NCBI GenBank assembly: GCA_015680685.1
Contig: MNCI01006576.1
Location: forward strand, 92,411 to 156,410
DNA from: Gnetum montanum
Lineage: Eukaryota; Streptophyta; Gnetopsida; Gnetales; Gnetaceae
Reading direction: 5' to 3'
DNA length: 64,000 bases
Shown here: in pieces, positions 39,101 to 48,271 of the stretch
How the letters are laid out: each line of letters begins with the position of its first letter
Position numbering within the stretch: the stretch's first letter is position 1
Position numbers and translations under genes: made by a program
The notes under the pieces: model-generated
Told to the model about the DNA's origin: nothing
Database searches by the model: none
The model's input: the letters and a program-made list of their open reading frames with translations, nothing else

Positions 39101-42100
39101 ATAAAATGTTTGCAAACTGATAATGGTGGGGAGTACACTTCTAAAGTATTTGTTGATTTTTGCAACATCAAAGGAATTAGGCACATTTGTACCCCTCCTA
39201 GTACACCACAAAAAAATGGAGTTGTTGAAAGATGCAACAGAACATTGCTGGATCGTGCTAGAACAATGGTTTCAGGTGTAGGCCTACCCAAGACATTTTG
39301 GGGAGAGAGGCAGTTATGGCTGTTGCATATTTGGTGAACATGTCTCCACATTCTTCAATTGATAATGCTGTTTCAGAAGTTGTTTGGAAAGGTAAAAATG
39401 TTTCATACAATCATTTAAGAGTTTTTGGATGTGAGGCATTTATGCATATTCCAAAGGAAAATAGAACCAAGTTGGAGGACAAGGCTAAAAGTTGCATATT
39501 TGTTGGATATGGAGAAGATGAGTTAGGATTCAGACTTTGGGATCCTGAATTGAAACGTGTAGTGAGATTAAGGGTTGTTAAATTCAAAGAAAATGTGATG
39601 TTTAGTGAGCTGCAAAAGAAAGACAAGGACAGAAATTGGCTCAGAAAGCATAAGGACTCCTTTTAGCGTGACTAAAGAAATTAAAAATGATGAAATTCAT
39701 GGATTTTCCAGATCTGAAAACTTTGGACAACATGCTGAAAGTACATGACATCAAGTTGAGAACTTAGAACAGCAAAGAGAAAATGCAGGACAACAAGAAA
39801 ATGAGATAGAAGATGATGAACAAGCTACAGATGTGTCTCATTGGGTTAGAAGGTCAACCAGAACCACTAGACCTCTTGATAGGTACTCTTCCTCATTGAA
39901 TTATGTACTTTACAATGATAGCGGTGAACCAGAAACAGTGAAGGAAGCCATGACATGTGTTGATGCCACAAAGTGGAAGGCAGCTATGAATGATGAATGG
40001 GAATCACTCCAACAGAACAAAACTTGGGAGCTAGTTCAGTTGCCAAAAGGGAGAAAACCCTTGGAGTGCAGGTGGCTATACAGAATTAAATCAGAGGCAA
40101 ATGGGGAAAATGTTTCAAGGCTAGGTTGGTGGTGAAAGGCCATGTACAGAAACCAGGTATTGACTTTCAAGAAATTTTTTCTCCAGTAGTAAAACACTCT
40201 TCTATACATTTAGTGTTTTCATTGGTGGCCTACATGGACTTAGAGTTGGAATAACTTGATATAAAAACAACATTCCTCAATGGAGATTTGGAGGAGGAAA
40301 TTTACATAAAATAGCTAGAAGGGTATGAAGAATAGCAAGGTTCAGGTAAATTGAAAAAGAGTTTATATGGTTCGAAACAAGCCTCTAGGTAGTGGTATAA
40401 AAGGTTTGATACTTTCATGAAGAAGCTATCTTATCAGAAAAACAACCTAGACCACTATGTGTTTCAGGTAAATTTACAGTGTTGTTGTTATATGTTGATG
40501 ATATGCTAATTGCTGGAAATGATATAGCAGAGATAAAACGTTTAAAATTGGAAATGGGCAAAGAATTTGCTATGAAGGATTTGGGATAGGCAAAGAAAAT
40601 TCTTGGTATGAATATTTACAGGGACAGAAAAAGGAAGAAGCTGTGGTTGAGTCAGGAAGATTACATTGGAAAGGTTCTAAAACGTTTCAAGATGGAGGAT
40701 GCAAAACCTGTTTTGTAGATGCAAACTTTGTTGCTGATCATGATACAAGACGATCTTCTGCAAGGTACACATTTATTTTTGGTGGTGCAGCAGTGAGTTG
40801 GTTGTCACGTCTACAACCACTAGTAACTTTATCTACAACTGAATCAGAGTACATAGCCCTCATAGAAGCATGCAAGGAGATGTTATGGATGAAGACATTT
40901 TTGTAGTCTCTTGGATTAAAACAACAAAGGTATGCTGTGTTTTGTGATAGTTTGAGTGCAATCCATCTTGCAAAGAATTCTGCCTTTCATGCCAGGACAA
41001 AACATATAGATGTCCGATTCCATTTCATAAGAGAAATCATAGAGGATGGCTTGGTGCATGTTCAAAAGGTCCATACAAAGCTCAATGTTGCTGATACTTT
41101 AACAAAACCAGTGAGCTGAAAAACACATTTTTTGTAGGAAGAAACTTGGGATAATTGAAGCTTAACCATAAGTGCACATTTCTTAAAGGTTGGTTGGATC
41201 TGTCTTCAAGGGGGAGTTTGTTGAAAAAATGAAGACAAATACATTAATTGTTGTATTTCTTTTTATGTTACATTTGATGTGGGGATGTGTTTTATCCCAC
41301 ATGTATTAGGATTGGGGTTTGGTCCTCATGTTTCCTCATAAATAGGAGGCTTGGTGTTTTATCCCGCATGTATTAGGATTGGGGTTTGGTCCTCATGTTT
41401 CTTCATAAATAGAAGGCTTGGGGTAGCCTTTAGTGTGTGCTTTGAAGTGAAAGCATTGTATCAAGTTTTTACCTTGGAGACGTGAGTCTTGTTGGTGTTG
41501 ATCTGAGTTCTATTGGAATAACAGATTGGGTGTTTGGAAAAGTTACAAGGACGACTTGTGTCTTGAAGATTTGAAAAGAATAAAAAGTAGATCAACATTG
41601 TTGTGGAAGTAGGGTAAAAAGAGCCTGAACCACATAACTCTTTGTGTTCTTGTGCTATTTTTACTATTTTCATTTGCTTTCATTTTGTTATCACAGCAAA
41701 TGTTTGCTAGAGTTTAGAACATTTTGAGAGTGATTTATAGTGTTTCTTGACCTCTGCTACAGCGCAATATTTTGCCTCTAATGATTTATTCAGATCTGTA
41801 GGGCTCTAATAATTTCTCTAGAGCATTTGTAATGTGTTTTCAGATCTGATTATAACAACCCATTCCACTGCAAGAACTGAGATTTTGACTATTGTAGTTT
41901 TGTTTCCTGCAAACACACCACACAACCTTCACTTGACACTTCATTTGTAGGGTGTACCTTGGCCCTGCAAATCCATGATAGAATCTTCATAGTCCACCCA
42001 ATGACTGTTTTTCGTAGACCTCCTTCAAGGTCTGCTAACAGCCCAAATCAAGCTCTATTTGCGTCTTCTTACTCCTTGCCACTGGCGTACTAGGGCCACC

Positions 42101-42463
42101 TCGTTTTCCTAACACCTTGAGAAACCAGAAAAGCACCAATCGGGGATTCCGCGTTGTCTTTGCGGGTCATCACAATAATGCAGTTCTTGACTTATTGGTT
42201 GCTGATACGTTTTGAAGCTATCATTTTTCCTAATTTAATCGCAAGTTTTGATGATTTGCACTGTGGATTATTTTTGTATTGTCTCTCTGTATGTGAGTGC
42301 TTATCTTTCAAATGTGTATCATCTTTAATAAATCCTTGATAAATCATACATCAAAATGCATGTCTTACATGGAAGACTATTTACATGATGAAAAAATTGC
42401 AGAAGCTTAATGGCAAAACAGAATATATCTGAACTTGGATTCGGAGAGGCTGGAGATAGTTAA
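27146..42463 (+). CDS. COX19: COX19, cytochrome c oxidase assembly protein (4 coding exons)
   Basis: Small intermembrane-space protein of the twin-CX9C family, required in yeast for cytochrome c oxidase assembly and linked to copper delivery. Coding exons: 27146-27155, 27272-27360, 27616-27713 and 42403-42463; all introns start GT and end AG and phases match. The 85-aa product starts [20 protein letters not shown]. It has [10 protein letters not shown], then C-X9-C as [11 protein letters not shown] and [11 protein letters not shown], and the family end [19 protein letters not shown]. Human COX19 is 90 aa, so the length is normal. Start: the first ATG after a strong acceptor, close to the plant N-terminus. 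The last exon is 14.7 kb away but its reading ([14 protein letters not shown], stop at 42461) fits the family exactly. No stops or frameshifts: likely functional. Confidence 0.92.
28158..28381 (+). repeat. Tandem repeat, three units of 74-75 bp
   Basis: Units begin at 28158, 28233 and 28307 (GAACTTtC/GcTTAGGTGTTGAGTATCC and so on) and differ by a few substitutions. The phrase GTATCAAGAAACCT is kept in all. It lies in COX19 intron 3, 450 bp after exon 3. No function seen. Confidence 0.8.
28588..28949 (+). repeat. 181-bp tandem duplication inside a Copia pol fragment
   Basis: Copy 1 at 28588-28768 and copy 2 at 28769-28949 look identical or nearly so, starting ACATTGCGCATG. Such identity amid old DNA means either a recent slippage event or an assembly duplication. 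Confidence 0.85.
28646..29140 (+). mobile_element. Copia pol fragment (end of RT and RNase H)
   Basis: Reads [40 protein letters not shown] and [14 protein letters not shown], then KQCLALF and FFQELGL. This is the connection/RNase H start of a Ty1/Copia polyprotein, where the family has GDLD-R-ST-GY. The internal 181-bp duplication repeats the first part. No LTRs seen; an isolated remnant. Confidence 0.75.
29115..29400 (-). mobile_element. 3' end of an RTE-type LINE (ORF C-terminus)
   Basis: On the minus strand remnants of a widely dispersed plant LINE tail are visible: a CAAATAAGA/ATGTGCAA stretch, RPEKTW-like residues, and [13 protein letters not shown] followed by a run of Asp codons (the ATG/CAT repeat at 29128-29142). 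In plant RTE-like LINEs the ORF ends close to RIHVADP-LLGT. Frameshifted and short. Confidence 0.5.
29401..31080. other. Anonymous intronic DNA
   Basis: No protein match or terminal repeat recognised. An open stretch on the minus strand at 30448-30675 has no family features I can name. It may be retroelement-derived. Confidence 0.5.
31081..32880 (+). repeat. LTR-like region with two clusters of short palindromes
   Basis: The 3' end (32700-32860) has the look of an LTR R/U5 end: TTGCACTGTAATATCG, then TGTAATCTTTATTC and TTGAATAAAG. Upstream lie two clusters. Between 31682 and 31907 are four 15-bp palindromes of the form ACCATGACTCATGGT. Between 32290 and 32465 are about eight copies of AAAGAYRTCTTT-type motifs. 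The left border was not found. A chromovirus-type gag and integrase follow at 33792, so this could be its 5' LTR. Confidence 0.45.
32881..33790 (+). other. Putative leader of the deleted chromovirus
   Basis: No ORF with recognisable content. It lies between the LTR-like region and a gag-like reading frame. No clear tRNA primer site was identified. Confidence 0.35.
33792..34480 (+). pseudogene. Internally deleted chromovirus: gag N-terminus joined to integrase core
   Basis: The first part (33792-34253) is hydrophilic with an [18 protein letters not shown] and [19 protein letters not shown] coiled-coil-like stretch, then [16 protein letters not shown], typical of gag N-termini. From 34256 it changes to [32 protein letters not shown] and IVNDRD, the integrase core of Tekay/Reina-type Gypsy elements. 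Everything between (rest of gag, protease, RT, RNase H) is missing. Only one stop interrupts the gag block besides those at the junction. Confidence 0.65.
34690..37028 (-). mobile_element. L1-type LINE ORF2 (endonuclease and RT), 3' part, decayed
   Basis: Minus strand. Endonuclease: [32 protein letters not shown], then [25 protein letters not shown] and [10 protein letters not shown] (36887-36639). [40 protein letters not shown] (about 35700), [14 protein letters not shown] with [11 protein letters not shown] (about 35420), [10 protein letters not shown] (about 35220) and DIDDTILFS, where FADDT is usual (about 35110). The remaining 5' part of the endonuclease lies at 41863-41990, beyond the Copia insertion. 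Stops and shifts in many places. Confidence 0.8.
37029..37668 (+). repeat. 5' LTR of the Copia element
   Basis: 640 bp, TG...CA borders. U3 carries a 67-bp tandem duplication starting at 37089 and 37156, and each unit ends in CATAAATAG, so the TATA-like box is doubled. R/U5 includes GGAATAAAAGATTGGG. Confidence 0.93.
37671..37682 (+). promoter_or_regulatory. Primer binding site of the Copia element
   Basis: TGGTATCGAAGC starts 2 bp after the 5' LTR and is close to the TGGTATCAGAGC site complementary to plant initiator Met-tRNA used by many Copia elements. Confidence 0.8.
37696..41118 (+). pseudogene. Copia gag-pol polyprotein
   Basis: Gag: starts [13 protein letters not shown]2-type region with [20 protein letters not shown] and [10 protein letters not shown]; zinc knuckle [11 protein letters not shown] behind a stop (38370-38412). 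Protease: [12 protein letters not shown] (DSG changed to DSS, about 38560). Integrase: [34 protein letters not shown] (39110-39260) and [32 protein letters not shown] and [10 protein letters not shown] (about 40060), [13 protein letters not shown] (about 40485). RNase [54 protein letters not shown] and DTLTKPVS. A 188-N gap removes the start of the integrase. Several stops, frameshifts and a deletion before RNase H. Confidence 0.92.
38866..39053. other. Assembly gap of 188 N
   Basis: A run of N inside the Copia integrase zinc-binding region. Flanking frames differ (frame 3 before, frame 1 after), so gap size or content is not exact. Confidence 0.99.
41208..41218 (+). promoter_or_regulatory. 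Polypurine tract of the Copia element
   Basis: AAGGGGGAGTT directly precedes the 3' LTR, the usual site for plus-strand priming. Confidence 0.85.
41219..41857 (+). repeat. 3' LTR of the Copia element
   Basis: 639 bp, same order as the 5' LTR including the doubled TATA-bearing 67-bp unit. It carries an extra stretch TTACATTTGATG near 41268 and lacks a few bases near the end. Confidence 0.93.
41863..42170 (-). mobile_element. L1-type LINE, 5' part (start of ORF2 endonuclease)
   Basis: Minus strand. An ATG at 41990 opens [19 protein letters not shown] and continues to AVEW at 41863; the usual plant LINE start is MKILSWNCRG. Reading continues in phase across the Copia target site into [11 protein letters not shown] at 37025. 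Sequence up to about 42170 is probably the LINE's upstream part; no ORF1 was recognised. Confidence 0.75.
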
Positions 42464-43194
42464 GAGTAAAAGTCGGTTCTTGAAGGTGAAATTCGACGAG
42501 TCCCTGGTCTTAGAAACTAATGATGACAAAGATTTTGGTTTGTTCATGGTTGTGTACTGCGTGAATTTGTTTAGCTTTAAAATGCTGAAAGATACACGTG
42601 CCAAATGTTTATTAAACAAACAAACCCGGTGACGCAGAATTGAATATTTGCCTAATGAATGATGCAGTTTTTGTTGAATACTACTCAGTATGCAATTGTT
42701 CCTTTTATATGTAGCCTGTAAATTATTCGCTGTTCTTCATTTTGCTTTTTGTAGTTAATGCAACTCTCGATTACTGTAATTTCTGAATGCTTATAATTGA
42801 TAAAATCTTCTTTTTAACTGAATATTGAATTTAGTAATTTTCAATTTTATGAAACTGTGGGACTGAATGTCATTAAATTTTTATTATGCATTATAATAGA
42901 AAGTCCTCACTAACTGCTAGAGAAAGTCTGAATAATAATGAAATACAAAACCAGAACGTCCAAATACTCTTTACAATTTTTGAAACTGAAATTGAAGGTT
43001 TACTATGACTGAATATTCTTTTTACATTTTTTGAAACTGAAGGTGAAGCTTTATTACATTCGAAGATCCAGCTTTATTACATTTGAAGATCCATAAGGTT
43101 TATTCAATATATGTTAGCTTTTTCATTGAAAATAAAGATAGACTCTACAAAGTGACACATGCAACGCATCTTCAAGGGCTTTTACCTTACACGA

Positions 43195-43390
43195 CCTACA
43201 AGTGTGCTCTTTTCAAGGAAGTTGTATCCATCTTCCACTCTTTTTAAGGGAGTTGAATTCATGTTAGGTGTACTCTTTTTGAGGGAGTTGAATCCATCTT
43301 CCACTTTCAGTTCTAAGATGATGCAAATGGAGGTTGAATCCATCTTAGATGTACTCTTCTTGAGGGAGTTGAATACATCTTCCACTTTCT
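43195..43390 (+). repeat. Degenerate minisatellite, GAGGGAGTTGAATCCATCTTCCAC-like units
   Basis: Four or five units of variable length (about 35-65 bp) share TGTACTC-TTTTGAGGGAGTT and GAATCCATCTTCCACT. Open frames on both strands here come from the repeat and are not genes. Confidence 0.75.
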
Positions 43391-43539
43391 AGGATGATGG
43401 CACCATAGTGAGCGTTTGCAAGTCTAATGTATGTATTATAAATAAAATTATTTCTTGCCTTAGGTTAAAATCTTACTCAAGGAATACAGGATTTTTGTGA
43501 CCAGTATGAAATAAGTTGCTTAAGATGTGAAAAACTGTT

Positions 43540-43855
43540 ACAAGTCTCACTGTGACCTATACAAAAGGTTGTAATAACTCTTAGGAATTGCATTATTAAT
43601 ACAAGGGTTACTGTGACTTGAAATGCAGGTCAGGATATCAAGGGTTATAGTGATTCCTATACAAAAGGTTGTAATAACTCTTAAGGATTGCATTATTAAT
43701 ATAAGGGTTGCTGTGACTTGAAATGGAGGTCAGGATAGCAAAGGCTATTATACGGGTTGTGATAACTGTGGGAAATTACATTATTAATATAAAGGGCCAT
43801 TGTGACTTAGAAATGGAAATTGGGTTGGCAAAGGCTACCAATACATAATTAAATT
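43540..43855 (+). repeat. Tandem repeat with about 100-bp units
   Basis: Units beginning CCTATACAAAAGGTTGTAAT at 43556 and 43656, then a more diverged unit near 43745. Each contains GCATTATTAATA and GTGACTTGAAATG. Confidence 0.8.
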
Positions 43856-44390
43856 GACGTTACAGTGACTGATCTAAAAGATTTTTGGAGATAAATGACT
43901 GGGTGTCTCTGTGTTTATTTACGTATGTATAAATAAGAATGTTAACGAAAGCCTCTTGTTTTGGCTAACCTTTCTTATTGTTTTTCATCCTAGCTTGTTT
44001 TCCATGTGCTAAAGCAAAAAAGCATGAAGCTGCCCTGAACAACGTAGCATGTAATACCGCTAGAAAGGTCCAAAGCAAGAAAACAAAATACCGTCTTTGA
44101 ATATCATTCAACAAGGTAGTGCTAAAATTACCCGTTTTACAGTTTTACTTAAAAACTCCGGTTTGTGGAAAAGAAATTTCAAATGTTTAACCAATGCAAT
44201 TTAGGATGTCTCCTTGTGAAGGTTTGAGATTTTGATCATGCACAAAAGATAACCTCATCAAGTTACATATAGTATAAGTCAAAATATTCAGAAGAGGTTT
44301 TGCACGTGGAGAGTCCTAAATACAGAAAATTCATAAATAAAAAAAGGATCCTCAAAAAACGCACATACAAAACAATGACAAAAAATGAAC

Positions 44391-46095
44391 CTAATGAATA
44401 AAACCCTTCTCCTTCATGCTAGCAATGGAATCTCTAATTGCTTCCTCAATGGGTGTGAACTGCATTCCTAACGCCATCAGCTTCTTTGCTGCATCAGGGC
44501 ATCTCATTAACCCAGGCTGAGTTTCCTCGGTGAATCTGTGGAAGATATTTTGTCACATTCCATCGAGAACAGTTGAACATAAAAACGAAGTCAAAGATAG
44601 AGTCCGTACCTGTGAATAGGATATCCAGGGCAAATGCCATGAACAACCTCTGCAAAGTCACTGAAATGTATAATACCATTGATACATAGATGTCGCCCAG
44701 ATGCTGATGGCGTTTCATACAACAAAATTTGGGCCTTTGCAACATCTTTAACATGGACACATCCTAGCCAATAGTTTGATTGAGTGTTTATTGTTCCTGC
44801 ATAACGAAAATAGGCAGTTGATCTCTTAACAGAACAAAACATTTCCAGGTAGACCTTAGTTTTCATCTTGAAGGTAACTCAAACGCATATGAGATTTTGA
44901 ATGGTTGATAATGATCAAGAATTTGGATGGGAGAACCAAGCCGTATGACTAATATCTCCTGAGCTCTCAAAGCATTGAGAATCTGTCGTGCTAAAAGACT
45001 ATACTCATCTTAGAAAAATGCCAATTATAAATCCACGACTAATCTAACCCTAAACATTACTAAATGTAAGCGTAGGCCCCAATTTTGCATGCAGCAATGA
45101 TTAACGTTTAGAATTGGCGAAAGAGTCAGTTAAGCCGACAGGGGGCTTTTAATGCTTCTTCTATCCAAATGGATGTTTTTGCTGATTCGCAGTAAGTATC
45201 ACAATTACAAAAAGTATTACTACGTTCAGTTTAAACTCATTAGGTCATTATCAAAGCGAAAGGGAGTAAAATGCACCTTGTAACAGCTCCAGGAGAACAC
45301 CGGTGCTGGCATTTAATTTGGGTTGCAACATTGGACCCAACACTGTTGCAGGATGAATTGCAACGATGTCCATGTTATGCTGTTTGGCAAAATCCCAAGC
45401 TGCTTTCTCTGCTAGGGCCTTGGATACCGGATACCATATCTGCCAAGCAAATCATTAGAGTTTGAATAAAATGCCTACCCGATTTTTCCATTGGTGCGTT
45501 CTCTCCTCTCTGCAATTCAATCACTTACCTCATCACGCTGACAGTAATCAATATCAGTCCATGAATTCTCGTCTATAACAGTATTGGGAGGCCATTTGGG
45601 GTTGGGAACAATGGATGATATGGAGGATGTGAGTACCACCCGCTTCACATTGGCTCTGCGAGAAGCTTCGAGTGCATTCAATGTCCCCTTGACAGCCGGA
45701 TCAATAAGCTCTCTCTGCATATACACATTAATACACAATATCTATCCAAACAGAAGCAGCAGAGAGGATTATTCCAAGTGGGGTTTCAGGTACTGTATGG
45801 TGCTGACCTGTGGGTCTTTAATTTGTTCGAGAGTGCATGGTGAGGCGAGATGGAAAACTCCTCGGCAGCCATTAATAGCAGCACACATGGCCTCCAAATC
45901 CAGAACATCCAGCTGGAAGAGGCGAAGCCTCTGGTGTGAGGTAGGCAGGGCCTCGAGGTGGTCAGTTTCTTGGGGATCTTGAAGATTCTGCACAGTGGCA
46001 TGGACTGTGTATCCGCGCTCTAAGAGCATACGCACAATCCATGATCCAATGAAGCCACTTGCGCCAGTCACGCACACGACCTTTTCATCTGCCAT
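44391..46095 (-). CDS. Cinnamoyl-CoA-reductase-like NAD(P)-dependent short-chain reductase (5 exons)
   Basis: Cytosolic reductase of the extended short-chain dehydrogenase family (CCR/DFR/anthocyanidin reductase group). Exons: 46095-45808, 45714-45529, 45439-45277, 44796-44610 and 44535-44391; GT/AG borders and phases agree, giving 322 aa with no defect. The nucleotide-binding motif TGASGFIGSW is at residues 10-19, the catalytic Ser in VVLTSSISSI near 126, and Tyr161/Lys165 in IWYPVSK. The CCR signature NWYCYGK is absent, so a true lignin CCR is unlikely. VHATVQNLQDPQETDHLEAL and ATVLGPMLQPKLNAS resemble the clade of Arabidopsis At5g58490. It ends KEKGFIH. The substrate cannot be told from sequence; an aldehyde or ketone of phenylpropanoid type is plausible. 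It converges on COX19 but shows no functional tie to it. Confidence 0.9.
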
Positions 46096-46182
46096 TCTCG
46101 TATAATCCCAAATGCCTGCTGCTGTGTCTGTGTCTGTTCAAATGGATCTGCGCCACAGTTCTTCTTGTGCGTCTACGATGTA

Positions 46183-46197
46183 GCGATAATATATCCC
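46183..46197 (-). promoter_or_regulatory. TATA-like box of the reductase gene
   Basis: GGGATATATTATCGC on the minus strand, about 90-100 bp upstream of the ATG, a plausible position for a short 5' UTR. No other element was assigned. Confidence 0.4.
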
Positions 46198-46920
46198 ATT
46201 GAACTGCGAGACTTAGGGTGCCCTTGCTAAGCATGCCACTAAGCCAGTAGCAGTCTACGTAATAGCGTTGAAGAATGTATGATGGGCACGATGCTGAGTC
46301 ATTTCCACACAAATTGTTAATATTTTGATATGTTTGATAACTATTGTTCAAGAAAGAGAGCGTAATTGTTAACTCTATGATGGTGATGGTAATGAATGTT
46401 GATTAGGAATTCTGTGCTGTAACTTAACATGCATGCATTGTGCCAACTCATGTATATTATGTCTACATGTTCTTGGGGCATACTCTACATACTTAGAAAT
46501 ATTTGTTTAAATAAAAGTAAAAAATAATTTTAATCTCATTCGAGCAAATAGAATAATGATATGTAATTCAGTTATTAAGAGTTTAAAGTTCAAGTTTTTG
46601 TTATTTATTTTACCTTAAAACTTGATTTAAACTTTTTCAAGTTACCACCGTTATTGTCATTGGAAACAACAATTGTTATGGGGGATCATGTGCTATGCGT
46701 GAAACAAATTGTTATCTAGAGTCAACATGATAACAAACAATTATTACCGAAAATGCCCAAACTCTCTTCCTTTTGCGTACACACCGGGTGTGTGGGTCGA
46801 ATTTTACAGTACTTATTACGGGATATATAATTTACGGTTTGCAGAGAATAGCTTTATGTTTAAAATATTTAGAAAACAATGCAATAAAATCATAGAATGA
46901 ACTTGACGTGCATTGTTCCC
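46198..46920. other. Upstream region of the reductase gene, then anonymous AT-rich DNA
   Basis: No ORF, repeat or RNA gene recognised. It probably holds promoter elements that I cannot name with confidence. Confidence 0.5.
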
Positions 46921-46924
46921 AACG

Positions 46925-47375
46925 CTCCTTAGCATGTATCATCATGGATTTTAAAGATGCTCTTTTTGTTATGGCTAATGATAAATCTTATGGTTTTGAA
47001 GGTCTACTTTTTGAGTTTTATAAAGAATTTTGGGATGACATTATTGTTAAATTTTTTTGAATATGTATTAAGAAGCTCTATCTAAAGGTTCTCTTTGTTA
47101 AATGATTAATCAAGATTTGATAAAACTTATTCTGAAGTCAAGTAATAAATTTGAGATTACTAATTGGTGGCCTATCACTTTGTTGAATGTTAGCTATAAG
47201 ATTATTGCTAAGGCTCTAACTTTAAAAGTTTGAAGGTATTTGCCTCAATTAGTTAAAGAAGAATAAATTGGTTTTATTTTAGGTAGATTTATTTTGGATA
47301 ATGTTTTCACAACTACAAAGGCAATGAATTTGGTCATGGATACTAATGAAGCATCTTCCTTGGGTTGTGTCAACA
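46925..47375 (+). mobile_element. L1-type LINE RT fragment
   Basis: Reads DFKDALFVMANDKSYGFEGL with LFEFYKEFWDDI, then across a frameshift INQDLIKLI, SSNKFEITNWWPITLLNVSY, KIIAKALTLKV, EEIGFILGRFILDNV-like residues and TKAMNLVMDTNEASS. These are the first RT blocks (P-DG-P-EFYK-FW, NWRPITLLN-YKI-AK, Q-GF--GR-I-DN). Short, isolated, frameshifted. Confidence 0.8.
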
Positions 47376-47394
47376 AGATGTTGTTGACACGGTT

Positions 47395-47895
47395 GCGTCG
47401 ATGTGTGGTTTGATGCATTGAGGTCACTCCATCCATGTAGTGTCTATCTTGCTTATAAATACATGCTCACTAGACGCATTTATGGCATTCCATAGTTAGT
47501 ATCCTAGTGAAGCTCTTGCATTTTGTTCATTTGATAGTTTGAATATTTTCTAGGTGTGAGCACCTTGGTGTGATTGGCAATCAAGATGAGTTTTCTTCAC
47601 AAACCTTGTAGCATTTAAAATTAGTTTAATGTTTACTTAATGCATTTATTATTTGAGTAAGCTACATTAATGCATTGAATTAATTAACTAAATAGCGACT
47701 AATTAAAGCACATAAGTATACCTATTTTGAGCATATGTTAATGTTTGGTAATCCTAGTATTGCTTAAAGCTTGGTAACCCAGTAATGTTGCAATGTGTTT
47801 AAGGATGTGTACGTTAAATTGGAATGGATGCTTATGTTAGGATTAGTTAAGATATTAGTTACTTATTAGATTAGTTAAACATTTAATTATGTTAT
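47395..47895 (+). repeat. LTR-like repeat of family 1, 5' side of copy B
   Basis: Shares about 500 bp with 23228-23765, including a TATA-like CTTATAAATACATGC (about 47452) and TTCTTCACAAACCTTG. It precedes the leader and gag of copy B and abuts the LINE fragment. Inferred to be the 5' LTR; the true start may be at TGTCAACAAG a little upstream. Confidence 0.55.
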
Positions 47896-48271
47896 TTTTT
47901 GGCACTTAGGCAATTTAAGCAATAAATATAAAATGATAAAAATCATATGCCTTAGTTACACTTAACCATAGACTTGCACTTCACAAGTGAAACTAAGAAG
48001 ACAACAATCACGTCTATTAGATTCACTTTCTAAACCCAGTGTACTTAGAGAGCTAAAGTCTACAGAATTCAACCGGATTGCTTAGTGAACGTTAATGATT
48101 CGTATGGTTGTCCATAGGGACTATTCACTGCTCATCATTGGCATCATTGTTGGGGACTTTAGTTAGCTACATGCGCTATCTAGGAGTTTGTAAAATTATT
48201 CAACGATGTTGTAACAAACCTAAAAGTCGCAATCATTAAAAATAATAATAATAGTAAAACTTCCAACTAAA

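Larger units (their letters stand above)
37024..41862 (+). mobile_element. Complete Ty1/Copia retrotransposon with 5-bp target duplication
   Basis: Both LTRs, primer site, gag-pol and polypurine tract are in order. LTRs span 37029-37668 and 41219-41857, start TGTTG and end AACA. The target duplication ACCCA is perfect at 37024-37028 and 41858-41862. It sits inside the endonuclease region of a LINE on the other strand; removing it restores the LINE reading across the junction. The LTRs differ by a handful of substitutions and small indels, so the insertion is not very recent. Coding stops and deletions show that it is dead. It is the youngest visible layer in COX19 intron 3. Confidence 0.95.
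27714..42402 (+). other. COX19 intron 3, 14,689 bp, filled with nested retroelements
   Basis: Donor AAAG/GTGTGTG at 27713/27714 and acceptor ATTGCAG ending at 42402, phase 2 on both sides. It contains a 75-bp tandem repeat, a Copia pol fragment with a 181-bp duplication, an RTE-like LINE tail, palindrome clusters in an LTR-like region, a deleted chromovirus, and an L1-type LINE split by a complete Copia element. Introns this long are known from conifers. Confidence 0.85.
42464..44390. other. Intergenic region between convergent COX19 and reductase genes
   Basis: The COX19 3' UTR probably covers the first 200-300 bp. The rest holds two minisatellites (listed separately) and short repeated phrases such as GAAGATCCAGCTTTATTACATT near 43065. 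No gene seen. Confidence 0.6.

Noticed and set aside
38617-39351. 244-codon minus-strand frame
   Set aside because: Half of it is the N gap; the rest is antisense of Copia protease and integrase.
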